64,000 nucleotides of DNA from Hymenopus coronatus (GCA_030762935.1 CM060881.1:104260501-104324500); one strand, 5' to 3'; shown: positions 44,524 to 56,297, counted from the stretch's first letter. Program-made: numbers and translations. Notes: a model not told the origin generated them from the letters alone.

Positions 44524-45412
44524 CAAAAAATCTGATGTGTTCCATTCACATGACTTTCTCTACATCTCTGCAACAAATTATTGTTAAAAAGCTAATGCTT
44601 TTATTTACTTAATGCTAATCAAGAAAAAATTAACACAAATAGTCTTATTACTTGCTTCCTTGTAAGCAGAAACCATGGATTAAACTTAAAGTAATGCTCA
44701 AAAGCTGGTTGCTATGTGACTGAAGTTCCTTTGTTTGTCTGGACGGGAGTTGACAAATTCCTGTATGAGAAAAATATGTTTTTCATAGCTGAAAACAAAA
44801 ACAAGGGATATCTTAAAAGCCATCAACAATGTATATAACGTAAACTGTGCGTTTTAATATGCTCTACATTTTCTGTGTGGTAAGTTTTTGTCCATCTCAT
44901 ACCGTTTAGCAGTTATGCAAAAATCCGTAAAATCATCCAGAATAAAGTAGTCTTCAGAGGTTATTAGCAGAAAATTCAAGATATACATTTTATTTGTCAA
45001 GTAAACATCTTAAATTTACGAGATTTTAATTAAAATCGCTAGAGCCATTTTTAAGAAAATACAAATTTTCGATTTTTTTTTTTTCTGTAAAGGGTAGTTG
45101 GCCTGGGAGATTTTCTTCAAAATCTTCATGTCGCATCCTTGGAAGATACCAAATTTAAATACCAAGTTTGGTTTTTAACGGTCTTTTCATTTTTGAGCTA
45201 TGCTGCCCACAGACACACACACACACACACACACACAGACAGACAGACAGACACGGACATTTTTCTAAAAATGCTTTTCTTGGATTCAGGGAATCTTAAA
45301 ACATACATTTCCTGTGAAACTTCAACATCGAATTTTTGGGTGGAATACAATACCTTCTCGAGCTACCATGTACATAGTATGTACCTACTAGATTCTAGAG
45401 AAACTAAAAAGC
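44524..45412 (+). repeat. TACATAG element, near full length
   Basis: Starts directly after GCGACAC of a reverse fragment, with the A-run and TCTGATGTGTTCC. CA and CAGA microsatellites lie at 45,216-45,254. It ends CCATGTACATAGTATG with GAGAAACTAAAAA. The interrupted reverse copy does not resume on the far side, so this may be a rearrangement rather than a simple insertion. Confidence 0.88.
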
Positions 45413-45892
45413 TACATTGAGACAACAGGTGGTCAAATTCCAGTGTAATAAACAGTACTTGCAATATAATTAATCGAGTTTCCTATTTCAATATTAAAAA
45501 ATACAAATTTATGCATTTTCTTTTTGCAAAATAAAAGTCTGTACTGACTTTTTAAACATCCTTTACGAAGATGAATATAGACTAATACTTTACGTTCTAA
45601 TAAAGTAAAAATTCCACTATTTTGTATTAATAAAGGAACGTTGCAGTAGATACTTTTGTTGGCACTTCCAAAAGATTCATACAACCCTTCAGTTAAAAGA
45701 CTAATGCTTATATTACTCTGGCATAAGACTATCTTAGGTATTGATATATTTGTCTTTATGTTTTTATTATCTCTTTTGTTAATATTATATCCTTATACAG
45801 CCACCTTTCTAAATACTTCGTTTCGTAATCGGCTTACCCTTCCCATATTCCTAGGACAGACACCCCCCTAGGACTTACAAGCCAATGCCTAG
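45413..45892. other. Unassigned AT-rich region
   Basis: About 480 bp. Frames on both strands (45433-45684, 45656-45871) have no domains recognised. Confidence 0.4.
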
Positions 45893-46185
45893 GGGTCAGA
45901 AGCCACGAAATTACAGAATGGAGAACCTGTTACGAGAGGTCGGCCCATAGCCAGGCATGAACATGAAGAAGTGGATGAGATGAAATATAAGCCTAATTGA
46001 TGATTGGAAAGATGATGATGGAGCAATTGGTGGAATGAGTGGGGGGAAACTGGTGGACCCGGAGAAAACCCGTCCAGACGACACTTCGTCCACCATGAAT
46101 CCCACATGCGGGTGATTGGGTTTAATCCCGGGCTGCCTAAATCGGAGGTAAGCGGTCTAAGCACTCAACCAGAGCACCGCCTACC
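45893..46185 (-). repeat. tRNA-derived SINE, family D
   Basis: On the minus strand the head is GGCGGTGCTCTGGTTGAGTG, followed by a box B-like GGGATTAAACCC. The body contains GACGGGTTTTCTCCGGGTCC and CTCATTCCACCAATTG. The part distal from the head, with TCATCATCATC-like sequence, is less conserved. Confidence 0.75.
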
Positions 46186-46739
46186 TTTATAATTAGTACT
46201 ATAAATTTGTTTGTACAGAACATTTCAGGTGGATCAAAATGGGTATTAATATAAATTTGGTTAAATTTATCTTCAAAATAATTTATAAATAAGGTAAATA
46301 GGTTATTCACCCCTGGTGTAGGTATAGTATACAAGAATTTTGTATAGGACCTAAACAAGCGCTATTAAAAATTGTGAAAATATTATGAACTAGATTAGAA
46401 AAGTTTGCATTTCAATTAAGTCAGAACTGAATGAGTTCGTTGCCAATTGAAGATTGCAGATGGTTATGAAGATGTTGACAAAACGCTCCCACACCATGGG
46501 AGGTAGCGTGCCAGTGAAATTGCATTTTCTGTGTTCCCACCTCACTATCTTTCCAAGAAGCATTAGCGCTGTAAATTGTGAACATGGTGAGAGGTTTCAT
46601 TAAGAAATTCTTATCCTCGAAAAACGTTTCTGTGATAGGTGGAATGTTGATATGAGGACAGAATATTCCTGGTTCATCGTCAGAAAGACCGTTAAGGAGA
46701 GTTTAGAAGCGAAAAGGGACAAAAAGGGTTAATGCCTTG
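46186..46739. other. Unassigned region
   Basis: About 550 bp. A somewhat SINE-like GC-richer stretch lies at 46,470-46,560, but no tRNA-like head was found. Confidence 0.35.
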
Positions 46740-47420
46740 CCTTGTACATATATGCCACATAGAGCGTCAGAAAATACGTAATTTATTTATGTACTTTTAT
46801 GTTTTAGGGCTTCTCCACTTTTCGGCAGTTCCCATGCTTTCCCAACTGCCATTCCTTAGATCAATTCAGCCACCCTCCTCCAGAAACGCAACAGATTTAG
46901 AATCTCTCCTCTCCTAGCTCTTCTTGGCCTGCTCCACTTTCTTCTACCGCTAGATGAAAATTGTAAAAACGTTCTTTTCCATCTATCTCATCCAATCTTC
47001 TAACATGGCTATACCACTGAATCCTTTACACCATTGTCTCCTTCAGAGCCATCACCTGTCACATCTGCATTTCTCCTTCTTTCTAACCTGTAAAACTTGA
47101 TACTTAGCCTTATTTCATCCATCTCCCCTGGCAATATCATAGACATTTTATCCTGAACCAAAGTATAACCTTCAACTACATAGATCGTTATGCTTTCCGC
47201 AATGATTTCAAAATACTTTTCTACGTAAGGCTTATCATAGTTCCTACTCCCTTCAACATTATAATAGTTTTTTCGTACTTGTTCTAATCTACTATCTACA
47301 TCAGCTTTGCAGCTCCTTGATTGACCCCAAAACTTTAAATTGTTCCGCAGCTCTAATGAAACCTTGGGACAAGGAGGTATCTCGTCTACTTCCTCTTTCT
47401 ACATGTCTTTAAAAGCCAGT
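46740..47420 (-). mobile_element. Possible degraded LINE C-terminal fragment
   Basis: The minus strand can be read in pieces: QWYSHVRRLDEID near 46,980-47,010 resembles the HV-R segment found near the C-terminus of RTE/jockey-type LINE proteins (form RWYGHV-R). Arginine/glycine-rich codons follow toward 46,900. Several frameshifts and stops intervene, and no catalytic motif is present. Confidence 0.3.
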
Positions 47421-47883
47421 CATGAACGTATAGTAAAAGCCACACTAATAAACACAAAGGAATAAAGCGGTATTTATATATGTAGCACGATGATTCACAG
47501 AGAAAAAATAAATAATACTATGTATTAGTATTACTCAGTAAATTATTTGCACAGGCTGTTTTATATAAACAGAACATTAAATTGTGCGGCACATCGTTGA
47601 ATACTGCAGAGATAATACAGACCAATATCTGTGGCCACTTTAATCGGAAAGTTTTGCAATTTTAACGTTGTTAGAACTTTCAATTTGAAACCAAGTATAC
47701 ATCATATCATACTAAATAAATGTATTTAACTTCCATATTTAAATCTTAATACAGATTTAAGTATCAGTAAAGCAATAAAATATAACAAAAAATACACCAC
47801 ATCCTAAGTTAAATTTATTATACGACGGCAATTCCATTGGAGCTTTTCTTTGATCAACATGAATTAATCATGTTATTGATACA
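47421..47883. other. Unassigned AT-rich region
   Basis: About 460 bp with no recognised feature. Confidence 0.4.
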
Positions 47884-48562
47884 ATTTTTACTTTCCCTAC
47901 ACGTACTATGTATATAGTGTATGGAGAAGGTATTGTATTTCACCCAAAAATTAAATACCAAGATTTCACCAGAAATGTATGTTCTGAGAACCCCTGAATA
48001 AAAAAAAAGTATTTTAGAGAAAGGTCAGTGTGTGTGTACACTGCATAGCTCAGAAACAAAAATACTTTAAATACCAAATTTGATATTTAAGTTTTGTATC
48101 TTCCAAGGATGTGACACGAGGATTTTGAAGAAAATCCCCCATCCTAAACAACCCTTTCCATTGAAAAGTTTCAAAAATGACTAATAATTTTGATTAAATA
48201 TATTGTATTAAAGATATTTACATGACAAATACAATGTTTAACTTTAATTTTCTGGGAATAGCCTCTGACGACCTGTTCATTATGGATGATTTCTGCATAA
48301 CTGATAAACTGTAAGAGATAGACAAAAATTTACTACACAAAAACGTAGATCTCGTCAAAGCACAAAGCTTATGCCCTTTACATTTTTGTGTTGTAGGGCT
48401 AACCGATATTGAATTTGAAAATGCTTATAATTTACTCAAACGGGATGTCATCCGTATTCTTTTTTTACTCCGGGCCGCATAAAAAAGCAAATTTCAAAGA
48501 CAATCACATATTCACGGCTTTTAAAACATTCGACTATCACTTTAACATAGCTTTTACTTATA
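47884..48562 (-). repeat. TACATAG element, internally deleted
   Basis: The plus strand starts TTTTTACTTTCCCTACACG and CTATGTATATAG, with a short GTGTGTGTAC tract. The body is recognisable to about 48,380. A diverged stretch follows and then a head-proximal block ending near ACTTATATGG. It sits head to head with the next forward copy. Confidence 0.8.
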
Positions 48563-48570
48563 TGGAACAA

Positions 48571-49441
48571 AAAAAATCTGACGTGTTCCATTCACATGAC
48601 TTTCTCTATATCTCTGCAACAAATTATTGTTAAAAAGTTTATGCTTCTATTTACTTCATACTAATTGATAAAAACTCAGCTGAAATATTCCTACTTCTTG
48701 CTTCCTTGTAGGTAGAAGCGAAATAAGTGAGTATTATTGGTTATTGGTTAAAGTGACAGTCAAAAGTTGGTTGCTATGTGACTGAAGTTCCTATGTTTGT
48801 ATGGACTGGAATTCTTAAATTCCTGTATGCGAAAAGTATGTTTTTTTAAAGCTGAAAACAAAAAACAAGGAGGATCTCAAAAGCGACAAACTCCACTCAA
48901 AAAAATGTATATAAGATAAATTGTGTGTTTTAAGGTGTTCTACATTTTTATGTAGAAAGTTTTTGTCCATCTCATACGGTTCAGCAGTTATGCAAAATTC
49001 ATCAAGAATAAAGTCGTTTTCAGAGACTATTCCTAGAAAATTCAAGATATACATTTTATTTGTCGTGTAAATATCTTTAATATACGAAATTTTAATCAGA
49101 ATCGTTAGAGCAATTTTTGAGAAGATCAAAATTTTCGAAAAAAGTTCCATGTAAATGATAGTTTGTGGTGGGGGGGATTTTTCTCAAAAACTTCGTTTCG
49201 CATCCTTGGAAGATACTAAACTTAAATACCAAGTTTGGTATTTTACCGACTTTTCGTTTTTGAGTTATCGTGTTCACAGACACACGGACACACACACGGA
49301 CCTTTTTCTGAAAATACTTTTTTTTTTGGATACAGGGAGCCTTAAAGCATATATATTTCCGGTGAAAACTCGGTATCGAATTTTGGGTAGAGTGCAATAC
49401 TTTCTCTATATACTATGTACATAGTACGTATAAAAAAAGTA
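48571..49441 (+). repeat. TACATAG element, first of tandem pair
   Basis: Complete copy from TCTGACGTGTTCC to the AAAAAAAGTAAA end, with a short ACACACACGG tract and CTATGTACATAG at about 49,411-49,422. The second unit follows after a two-base junction. Confidence 0.92.
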
Positions 49442-49442
49442 A

Positions 49443-50286
49443 ACATCTGATGTGTTCCATTCACATGACTTTCTCTACATCTTTGCAACAAATTATTGTT
49501 AAAAAGCCTATGCTTCTATTTACCTAATGCTAATTTAGAAAAAATTAGCAGAAATAGTCTTATTACTTGCTTCCATATAAGTAGTAGTGAAATAAGGGAG
49601 TACCATAAGTTAAAGTGATAGTCAAAAGCTGGTTGCTATGTGACTGAAGTTCCTTTGTTTCTATGGATTGGAATTGACAAAGTCCTGTGTGAGAAAAGTA
49701 TAAGTTTTTATAACTGAAACCAAAAACAAGAAATATCTCAAAATTGATCAACCCCACGAAAAAATGCACATAATATAAATTGTGTGTTTTAAAATGCTCT
49801 ACATTTTTTGTGTGGTATGTTTTTTCCATCTCTTACGGTTTAGCAGTTATGCAAATTCCGTAAAATTCATCTGAATAAAGTAGTCTTCCGAGGCTATTTA
49901 AAGAAATGTCAAGATAAGCATTTTTTCTGTCACTTAAGTATCTTTAATATATAACATTTTAATTAAAATCGTTAGAGCCATTTGAGTATATCAAATTTTT
50001 CGAAAACAGTTCCATGTAAAGGGTGGTTTGTGTTGGGGGAATTTTTCTCAAAATCTTCGTGCCGTATCCCTGGAGGATACTAAAGTTGAACACCAAGTTT
50101 GGTATCTTACCGACACACGGACACACGCACGCACACATACACACGAACCTTTTGGTGAAAATGCTTTTTTTGGATACAGAAGACCCTCAAACATATATTT
50201 CCGGTGAAATCTCGGTATCTAATTTTTGGCTCGAGTGCAATACCTTCTCTATACACTAGGTACATAGTACGTGTAGAGAAAGTATT
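49443..50286 (+). repeat. TACATAG element, second of tandem pair
   Basis: Complete copy. The start ATCTGATGTGTTCC is fused to the AGTAAAC end of the previous unit. The closing palindrome is CTAGGTACATAG near 50,256. Confidence 0.92.
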
Positions 50287-50329
50287 AAGACAATGCTAAT
50301 GTAGAGTAAATAGCAGAATAATGTTTTAG

Positions 50330-50390
50330 AAGAAGTTTGTTTTTAAAACAGGTAGAGAAAGCTATACGAATTGAACACATAGGATTGTTT
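50330..50390 (-). repeat. TACATAG element, head fragment
   Basis: About 60 bp with GGTAGAGAAAGCTATACGAA and AACACATAGGATTG, the head end of a reverse copy. Confidence 0.6.
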
Positions 50391-50535
50391 ACAATCATGT
50401 TCAGATTCATAATAGATTTAAATGTTCAAAATAGCTTACGGCACAGTGCGTCTCTTCATTAGGCGCTCTCGCATCAACGGTAACGTTGCAACTGTTATAT
50501 TGTTGCTTGCTGTTCAACGCGTGTTAATTAGATCA
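50391..50535. other. Short spacer
   Basis: About 145 bp, no feature recognised. Confidence 0.4.
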
Positions 50536-50945
50536 TTTCTGTCAGTGGATAATATATGGGTAACACGATCTCTAATGTAACCCATAGAATTGTTCATCAC
50601 GAGAATTGCAGAAGTGTCATATTAACCATCACCCCCCGTATCGCACGTGCACTGGGCACTAATCACATTAGCCAGTGGCAAGCCGAACACAAAGAACAAG
50701 TTTATCAGAACGTGCAAGCGCTAAGTCCGGCAAACTTTCTCTCCCTTGTACAATTTTGTAATTGGACTTGGTACAGCAAACAGAAATCTTGTTTATTTCC
50801 CATTAGGTACTGACGAGGATGTGTTCCCAAGGATGAACTACCTTTGAGCTCAAGAAACAGCCATTGGATGTCTGTGTCAAGCTACAAGCTGTTGAGAAGT
50901 ATCAGCGCTACAAGCTTTCTGTGAACATCTGGGTGTGAATTGTTT
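50536..50945 (+). pseudogene. Fragment of insect-type DDE transposase (N-terminal to middle part)
   Basis: The 85-codon frame at 50556-50813 reads PRIARAL and then VYQNVQALSPANF and VQFCNW. These are landmarks of the helix-turn-helix to catalytic-domain linker in insect Tc1/IS630-type transposases (typical form PYHxQ-VQ-L-P-DF--R--FC-W). A TDE block, with the usual first catalytic aspartate context F-TDEA, follows at about 50,811-50,820, and a SVNIWV-like block near 50,920-50,938 in another frame. It is interrupted by stops and frameshifts. The C-terminal half, of the type seen at 6,130-6,300, is missing. Confidence 0.5.
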
Positions 50946-51002
50946 AGACCATATCATTAACCCATATTCTGTTTTCCCTCGGTTAAATGGGTGTTCCTAT
51001 GT

Positions 51003-51757
51003 TTTTTACTTTCTCTATGTACATAGGGTATAGAGAAAATATTGTACTGCACCCAAAAATTCGATACCCACATTTCACCGGATATACATGCTTTGAGACC
51101 ACCTGAATCAAAAAAAAAAAAAAAATAGAAAAATGTCGCTGTGTCTGTCTGTCTGTCTGTCTGTGTGTGTGTGTCTATGGGCAGCATAGCTCAAAAACAA
51201 AAAGTACATTAAATACCAAACTGGCCCTAATGATTTTGATTAAAATATCGTATATTAAAGATATTTACCTGACAATTAATATGTAATCTTGAATTTTTTG
51301 GGAATAGCCTCTCAAGACTACTGTATTCTGGATGCATTTTAGGGAATTTTGCATTACTGCTAAACCGTAAGACATCGACAAAAATTTACCACACAAAAAA
51401 TGTAGAGCACATTAAAACTCACAATTTATGTTATATATTTTTTTTTCGGGGAGTTGATCACTTTTGAGATATTCCTTGTGTTTGGTTTCTGCTTTAAAAA
51501 ACATATTTATCTCATAAAAGAATTTGTCAACTCCTGTCTGTAAAAACAAAGGAACTTCAGTCACATAGCAACCAGCTTTTGACTATCACTTTAAGTTTAA
51601 TCCATTGTTTCTGCTTACAAGGAAGCAAGTAATAAGACTATTTGTGTTAATTTTTTCTCAGTTTGCATTAAGTAAATAAAAGCATTAGCTTTTTAACAAT
51701 GATTTGTTGCAGAGATGTAGAGAAAGTCATGTGAATGGAACACATCACATTTTTTTT
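51003..51757 (-). repeat. TACATAG element, internally deleted, first of a trimer
   Basis: The plus strand starts TTTTTTACTTTCTCTATGTA with a shortened palindrome. It has a GTCT/GTGT tract at 51,137-51,173. At about 51,222 ACCAAACTGG runs into CCCTAATGATTTTG, skipping about 100 bp. It ends GTAGAGAAAGTCATGTGAAT. Confidence 0.88.
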
Positions 51758-51758
51758 T

Positions 51759-51811
51759 TTAATGCAGCCTTGTTGGGACTCCGGCGCAGTATTCCTTTTT
51801 CTGTTTCCCTT
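51759..51811 (-). repeat. SINE family C, 3' fragment
   Basis: AATACTGCGCCGGAGTCCCA on the minus strand matches the distal part of family C (ATACAGTGCCGGAGTCC). It lies exactly between two TACATAG units, bounded by T-runs. Confidence 0.7.
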
Positions 51812-52683
51812 TTTTTACTTTCTCTATACTCACTATGTACATAGTGAATAGAGAATGTATTGCACTCCACCAAAAAATTCGATACCGAAATTTCACCGGA
51901 AATATATGTTTTAGGGTCCCCTGTAACCAAAAAAAGCATTTTCACAGAAAGGTCCGTGTGTGTGTATGTGTGTGTATCCGTGTGTCTGTGAACACGATAA
52001 CTCAAAAACGAAAAGTCGCTAAAATACCAAACTTGGTATTTAAGATTAATATCTTCCAGGGATGCGACACGAAGATTTTGAGAAAAATTCCCCCACCCCC
52101 AACTACCCTTTACATGGAACTTTTTTTTGGAAATTTTGATTTTCTCAAAAATGGCTCTAACGATTTTGATTAAAATTTCGTATAATAAAGATATTTATCT
52201 GACAAATGAAATGTATATCTTAAATTTTCTGGGAATAGCCTCTGAATTGTACTTTATTCTGGATGAATTTTTCATAACTACTAAACCGTAAGAAATGGAC
52301 AAAAACTTAACACACCAGAAATGTAGAGTACGTTAAAACACACAATTTATGTTATATACATTTTTTTCGTGGACTTGATCGTTTTTGAGATATTCCTTTC
52401 TCTTGGTTTCAGTTTTGAAAAACTTATACTTTTCTCATACAGGAATTTGTCAACTCCTGTCCATACAAACAAAGGAACATCAGTCATATAGCAACCTGCT
52501 TTTGGCTTTCACTTTAACCTGTGGTACTCCCTTATTTCGCTTCTAATTACAAGGAGGCAAGTAATAAAACTATTTCTGCTAATCTTTTCTGATTTGCATT
52601 AAGTAAATAGAAGTATAAGCTTTTTAAGAATAATTTATTGCAGGGATATAGAGAAAGTTATGTGAATAATACACATCAGATTT
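51812..52683 (-). repeat. TACATAG element, second of a trimer
   Basis: The plus strand starts TTTACTTTCTCTATACTCAC and CTATGTACATAG (51,833-51,844), with a GTGT tract near 51,956-51,986. It ends TAGAGAAAGTTATGTGAATA and ATCAGATTTT, directly joined to the third unit. Confidence 0.92.
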
Positions 52684-52822
52684 TTTACTTTCTCTATGCA
52701 CACTATGTACATAGCGTATAGAGAATGTATTGCACTCCACCAAAAAATTCGATACCGAGATTTCACCGGAAATATATGTTTTAGGGTCCCCTGTATCGAA
52801 AAAAAGTATTTTCAGAAACAGG

Positions 52823-52857
<35 letters not shown>

Positions 52858-53600
52858 TTGTACCCGTGTGTCAGTGTGACCGTGTGTCAGTGTGTCTGTG
52901 TGTCTGATAACACGATAACTCAAAAACGAAAAGTAGGTAAAATACCAAACTTGGTATTTAAGTTTAATATCTTCCAGAGATGCGACACGAAGATTTTGAG
53001 AAAAATACCCCCACCCCAAACTACCTTTTACATGGATTTTTTTTCGAAAATTTCGATTTTCTCCAAAATGGCTCTAACGATTTTGATTAAAATATCGTAT
53101 ATTAAAGCTATCTACCTGACAAGTAACATTTATATTTTGAATTTTCTGGGAATAGCATCTGAAGACTATTTTATTCTCGATGAATTTTTCATAACTACTA
53201 AACCGTAAGAGATGGACAAAAAATTAACACACAAAAAATGTAGAGCACATTAAAACACGCAATTAATGTTATATACATTTTTTTCGTGGAGTTGATCGTT
53301 TTTGAGATATTCCTTTTTCTTGGTTTCAGCTTTGAAAAACATACTTTTCTCATACAGGAATTTGTCAACTCCTGTCCATACAAACAAAGGGACATCAGTC
53401 ACATAGCAACCAGCTTTTGGTTTCACTTTAACGTATGGTACTCCCTTATTTCGCTTCTACTTACAATAAAGTAAGAAATAATACCATTTCTGCTAATTTT
53501 TCTCGATTAGCATGAAATAAATAAAAGATAAGCTTATTAACAATATTAATTTACAGAGATATAGAGAAAGTCATGTGAATGGAACACATCAGATTTTCTT
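52684..53600 (-). repeat. TACATAG element, third of a trimer
   Basis: Complete copy. The junction with the previous unit is a run of T. CTATGTACATAG lies near 52,703-52,714, and an expanded GT tract at 52,827-52,854 underlies the 170-codon frame at 52696-53208. That frame is not conserved in neighbouring copies, so it was not called as a gene. Ends GTCATGTGAATGGAACACAT. Confidence 0.93.
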
Positions 53601-53624
53601 CATTTGCATTAGATTTCCTTTGTT

Positions 53625-53785
53625 TTTCTATTTGTTTACCCTTTTCTTTTTACTTTCAAATACGCATACATATACACATTTACAATCACACAAATATGCC
53701 TAAGTGGAACATAAACCCATGATCCTGCGACATGAAGCACCAAAGCTGTACCATTTAGTCAGCGCGGCCACGAGGACGGCTACCT
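53625..53785 (-). repeat. tRNA-derived SINE, family C, diverged
   Basis: On the minus strand GTAGCCGTCCTCGTGGCCGC and CTTTGGTGCTTCATG correspond to the family C head. Box B has decayed (ATGGGTTTATGTTCC). The distal part is AT-rich. Confidence 0.65.
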
Positions 53786-53882
53786 TGATTCGTTACGAAC
53801 GTGGGAGGGAGCCACCTTGGAGGGTCCCAGTTCTTTATTTCCACGCGGGGAGCGCTAGGAGCCCACGCCTTAGACGAAAATT

Positions 53883-54509
53883 GGGGTCCCTGAATTCAAC
53901 AAACAGCATTATTAGAAAAAGGTCAGTGAATCTGGTCTGTTTGTGTGTTTCTGTGTGTGTAGCGAAAAATCCGTTAAAGAACAAACTTGGTATTTAAGTT
54001 TAGTATCTCCAGGGATGCAGTAGGAGGATTTTCAAAGAAATCCTCCCGCCCCAAACTAACCTTTTCGAAAATTTTGGTGTTCTCAAAACTGACTAACGAT
54101 TTTGATTAAATGACCCTATTTTAAAGATTTACGTGACATATAAAGTATAGGTACATCTTGAATTTCCTGGAAATAGCCAATAAAGTCCTGTTCGCTCTGA
54201 ATGACCGACGTGTGCACAGCTGGTAAAACAGTAAAAGATATACGAATACTTATTGTACAAAACTTATTGATCTCGTCAACTTATTGATCCACAACACATT
54301 TGTTGTGGAACTTGGCTTTTCCAAGATAATCTTTGTTATTGATTTCAATTTTAAAATACTTACACTTTTCTGGAACGGGAAGTCGTCCGTGTTGCATTAG
54401 TTTTACTCCTAGCCATGCAAAGAGCGAATTTCAATAACAATTGCATTACAACATTTAAAACATTTGACTATCGCTTTAGCTTAGTGAATTCACTTAGTTA
54501 TTTTCTACT
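53883..54509 (-). repeat. TACATAG element, left part of a copy split by mariner
   Basis: Reverse copy from GGGGTCCCTGAATTCAACAA through GGTATTTAAGTTTAGTATCT to TTTTCTACTT, where a mariner interrupts it. The palindromic end is missing. Confidence 0.85.
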
Positions 54510-54511
54510 TA

Positions 54512-55747
54512 CGAGTCTAATACTTATTTTTGAGTCCCTATTTTGAGTCTAATAATAAATGAAAGTAATTTGTAATTGAAGATTGCTTTATTGTTTCTCA
54601 GAATGTTCTCCTTTATGAACAATACGCTTGTGTATCTGTTCGAAGCGTATATCATAATATGTTTTCCAATCTGCTTAAGACACATCCAAAACATGGTTTT
54701 AGAAGCATCAACGGCTTCTTCTGCCGACGAAAATCTTTGTCCACGCATTTTATTCTTGATGTTCGAGAAAAAAATACGTATCTGAGCGTCAAATCAGAAT
54801 TTTACTGCGAATGAATCATCAATTTGATGTTTTTAATGTTCCAATAGTCGGTTTTAGACGAGAGACGACCGCTCGCATTGTCTTAATAAAGAACGATCCG
54901 ATGTTGTCCTTACTTCACCGAAGACTTCCAGAAAATAAATGGTTGTCTACCATTTAGAATTGACTATGTTGCGTTCCTCTAAAGGCACTGTTGCCACATG
55001 ACAAGTATTTTCTGAAAAAGCAGGCGAAAATTTGTTTCGAAATGCTTCGAGTGCGAACAACTTTTGTTGGATTTATTTAATTTTGAAAAACCCGTACAGT
55101 CGATTGCTGTTTACGTTTCGGCTCATATGCATAGATCCATGATTCATTACATATTAACATTTTATATGCGTGTTTTGAGCTTTTGTGAACACCAATCGAC
55201 AAGAGCATCTTTTGAGACTGTGTCAAATTATGTGGAGTCCAACGAGAACAAACTTTTATCACGTCTAAATGATCATGGTATATTTTATATATGCTGGTAA
55301 AACTATGCCTTAGAGTTTGACTGTATCACAGTGTGTGGCATGACAATAGGTTTTGGCACAGCATCAAAGTTTTCTGGCACAACAACTGATTTTGGACGAG
55401 CTTCACGAATTTCGTTAGTGAGCGAACGGCGGCTACGATTAAACTCGTTATACCAGTGTTTCACAGTGGCAAAGGATGAAGCTTCATTGCCAAAGTAATC
55501 GTAAGCTAATCAATAGTTCTTTTCTTAATAATCCCACATAAAAATCATAATAAATCATCGCTCGAATATTTTCACCAGTTAACTCCACGTTTTCACTGAG
55601 ACACACTTTTAAACCACTGTAAAGAACACAAATAACGCTCTATTGACAAAATATCTGATGTAGGTTAAGGTCAACAATGTCAAACTTTCGGGTGGCACCT
55701 ACACCAATCACTGTCGCCAAGGCTCAAAATATAAACAGTAGCCCTCG
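54512..55747 (-). mobile_element. Mariner transposon (irritans-type), inactive, inside a TACATAG copy
   Basis: About 1.24 kb flanked by TA on both sides (54,510-54,511 and 55,748-55,749), with terminal inverted repeats. One end begins CGAGGGCTACTG followed by TTTATATTTTGAG; the other is a decayed version. The minus-strand transposase remnant has SRWTPHNLTQSQK and ICNESWIYAYEP (usual form TGDESWIY, first catalytic aspartate block; here the D is N) between 55,262 and 55,077. Its C-terminal part is MRGQRFSSAEEAVDA at 54,748 and below. Many stops and frameshifts separate these. The flanking host sequence is one TACATAG copy, so this mariner arrived after it. Confidence 0.88.
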
Positions 55748-55749
55748 TA

Positions 55750-55895
55750 TAAGGAAATAAGTAATAAGACCATTCTGTTAATGCTTGTCACTATTAGCAT
55801 GGAGTAGTAAGAAGAAGAATTTTTTGTTAGATTTTTTTTTTTTTTTTTGTAGAACAGGTATAGAAATTCATGTGAATGGAGCAGATCAGATTTTC
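55750..55895 (-). repeat. TACATAG element, right part of the split copy
   Basis: AAGGAAATAAGTAATAAGAC continues the body exactly where it stopped at 54,509. A T-run of about 18 and the head end CATGTGAATGGAGCAGATCA follow. Confidence 0.85.
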
Positions 55896-55969
55896 AAAAT
55901 AATATTTTTGGCTAATGAAAATATCTGTATGATGCATTGTATCTTTATTTTGTATTACTAATATTAATA
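55896..55969. other. Short spacer
   Basis: About 75 bp, AT-rich, no feature. Confidence 0.4.
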
Positions 55970-56297
55970 TTCGCGATGGTAGCGCAGCTAATTACCAAGC
56001 GGGAGACCTGGGTTCGATTCCCAGTACCGGCGTGGGGATTTTTCTTCCGCTGGGATACCGGGGTGCACCCAGCTTTGTGAGGTCCCTGGGAGGCCAATAG
56101 AGGAGCTACTTGATGGAGAAGTAGTGGCTCCAGGTCGTGAGAATCGCATAAACCCGCTGGGAGGGATTCGAGGCGCTGACCACGTCTCACCATCCAATAC
56201 TGCACCCCATCCATGACGTCTGTCATGGACCGAGATGGGGGACGCAGCGGCCGGGCGGTAGCCGAAGATTCCTTGTGCGCTGCCGTGTCATGGAGTT
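55970..56297 (+). repeat. tRNA-derived SINE, family A
   Basis: Head GCGATGGTAGCGCAGCTAAT (box A region) and box B GGGTTCGATTCCC at about 56,010-56,022. The body shares ACGTCTGTCATGGACCGAGA with the minus-strand copy at 11,875. Frames of 93 and 69 codons on the opposite strand are incidental. Confidence 0.85.

Noticed and set aside
46740..47420. Confident RTE-type LINE
   Set aside because: Only a short C-terminal-like motif is readable and no RT or endonuclease motif is present, so it is listed with low confidence.
52696..53208. 170-codon open frame on the plus strand
   Set aside because: It runs through a TACATAG copy and its GT tract. Equivalent positions in sister copies (51,812-52,683 and 2,714-3,597) have other lengths and frames, so the frame is a by-product of the repeat.
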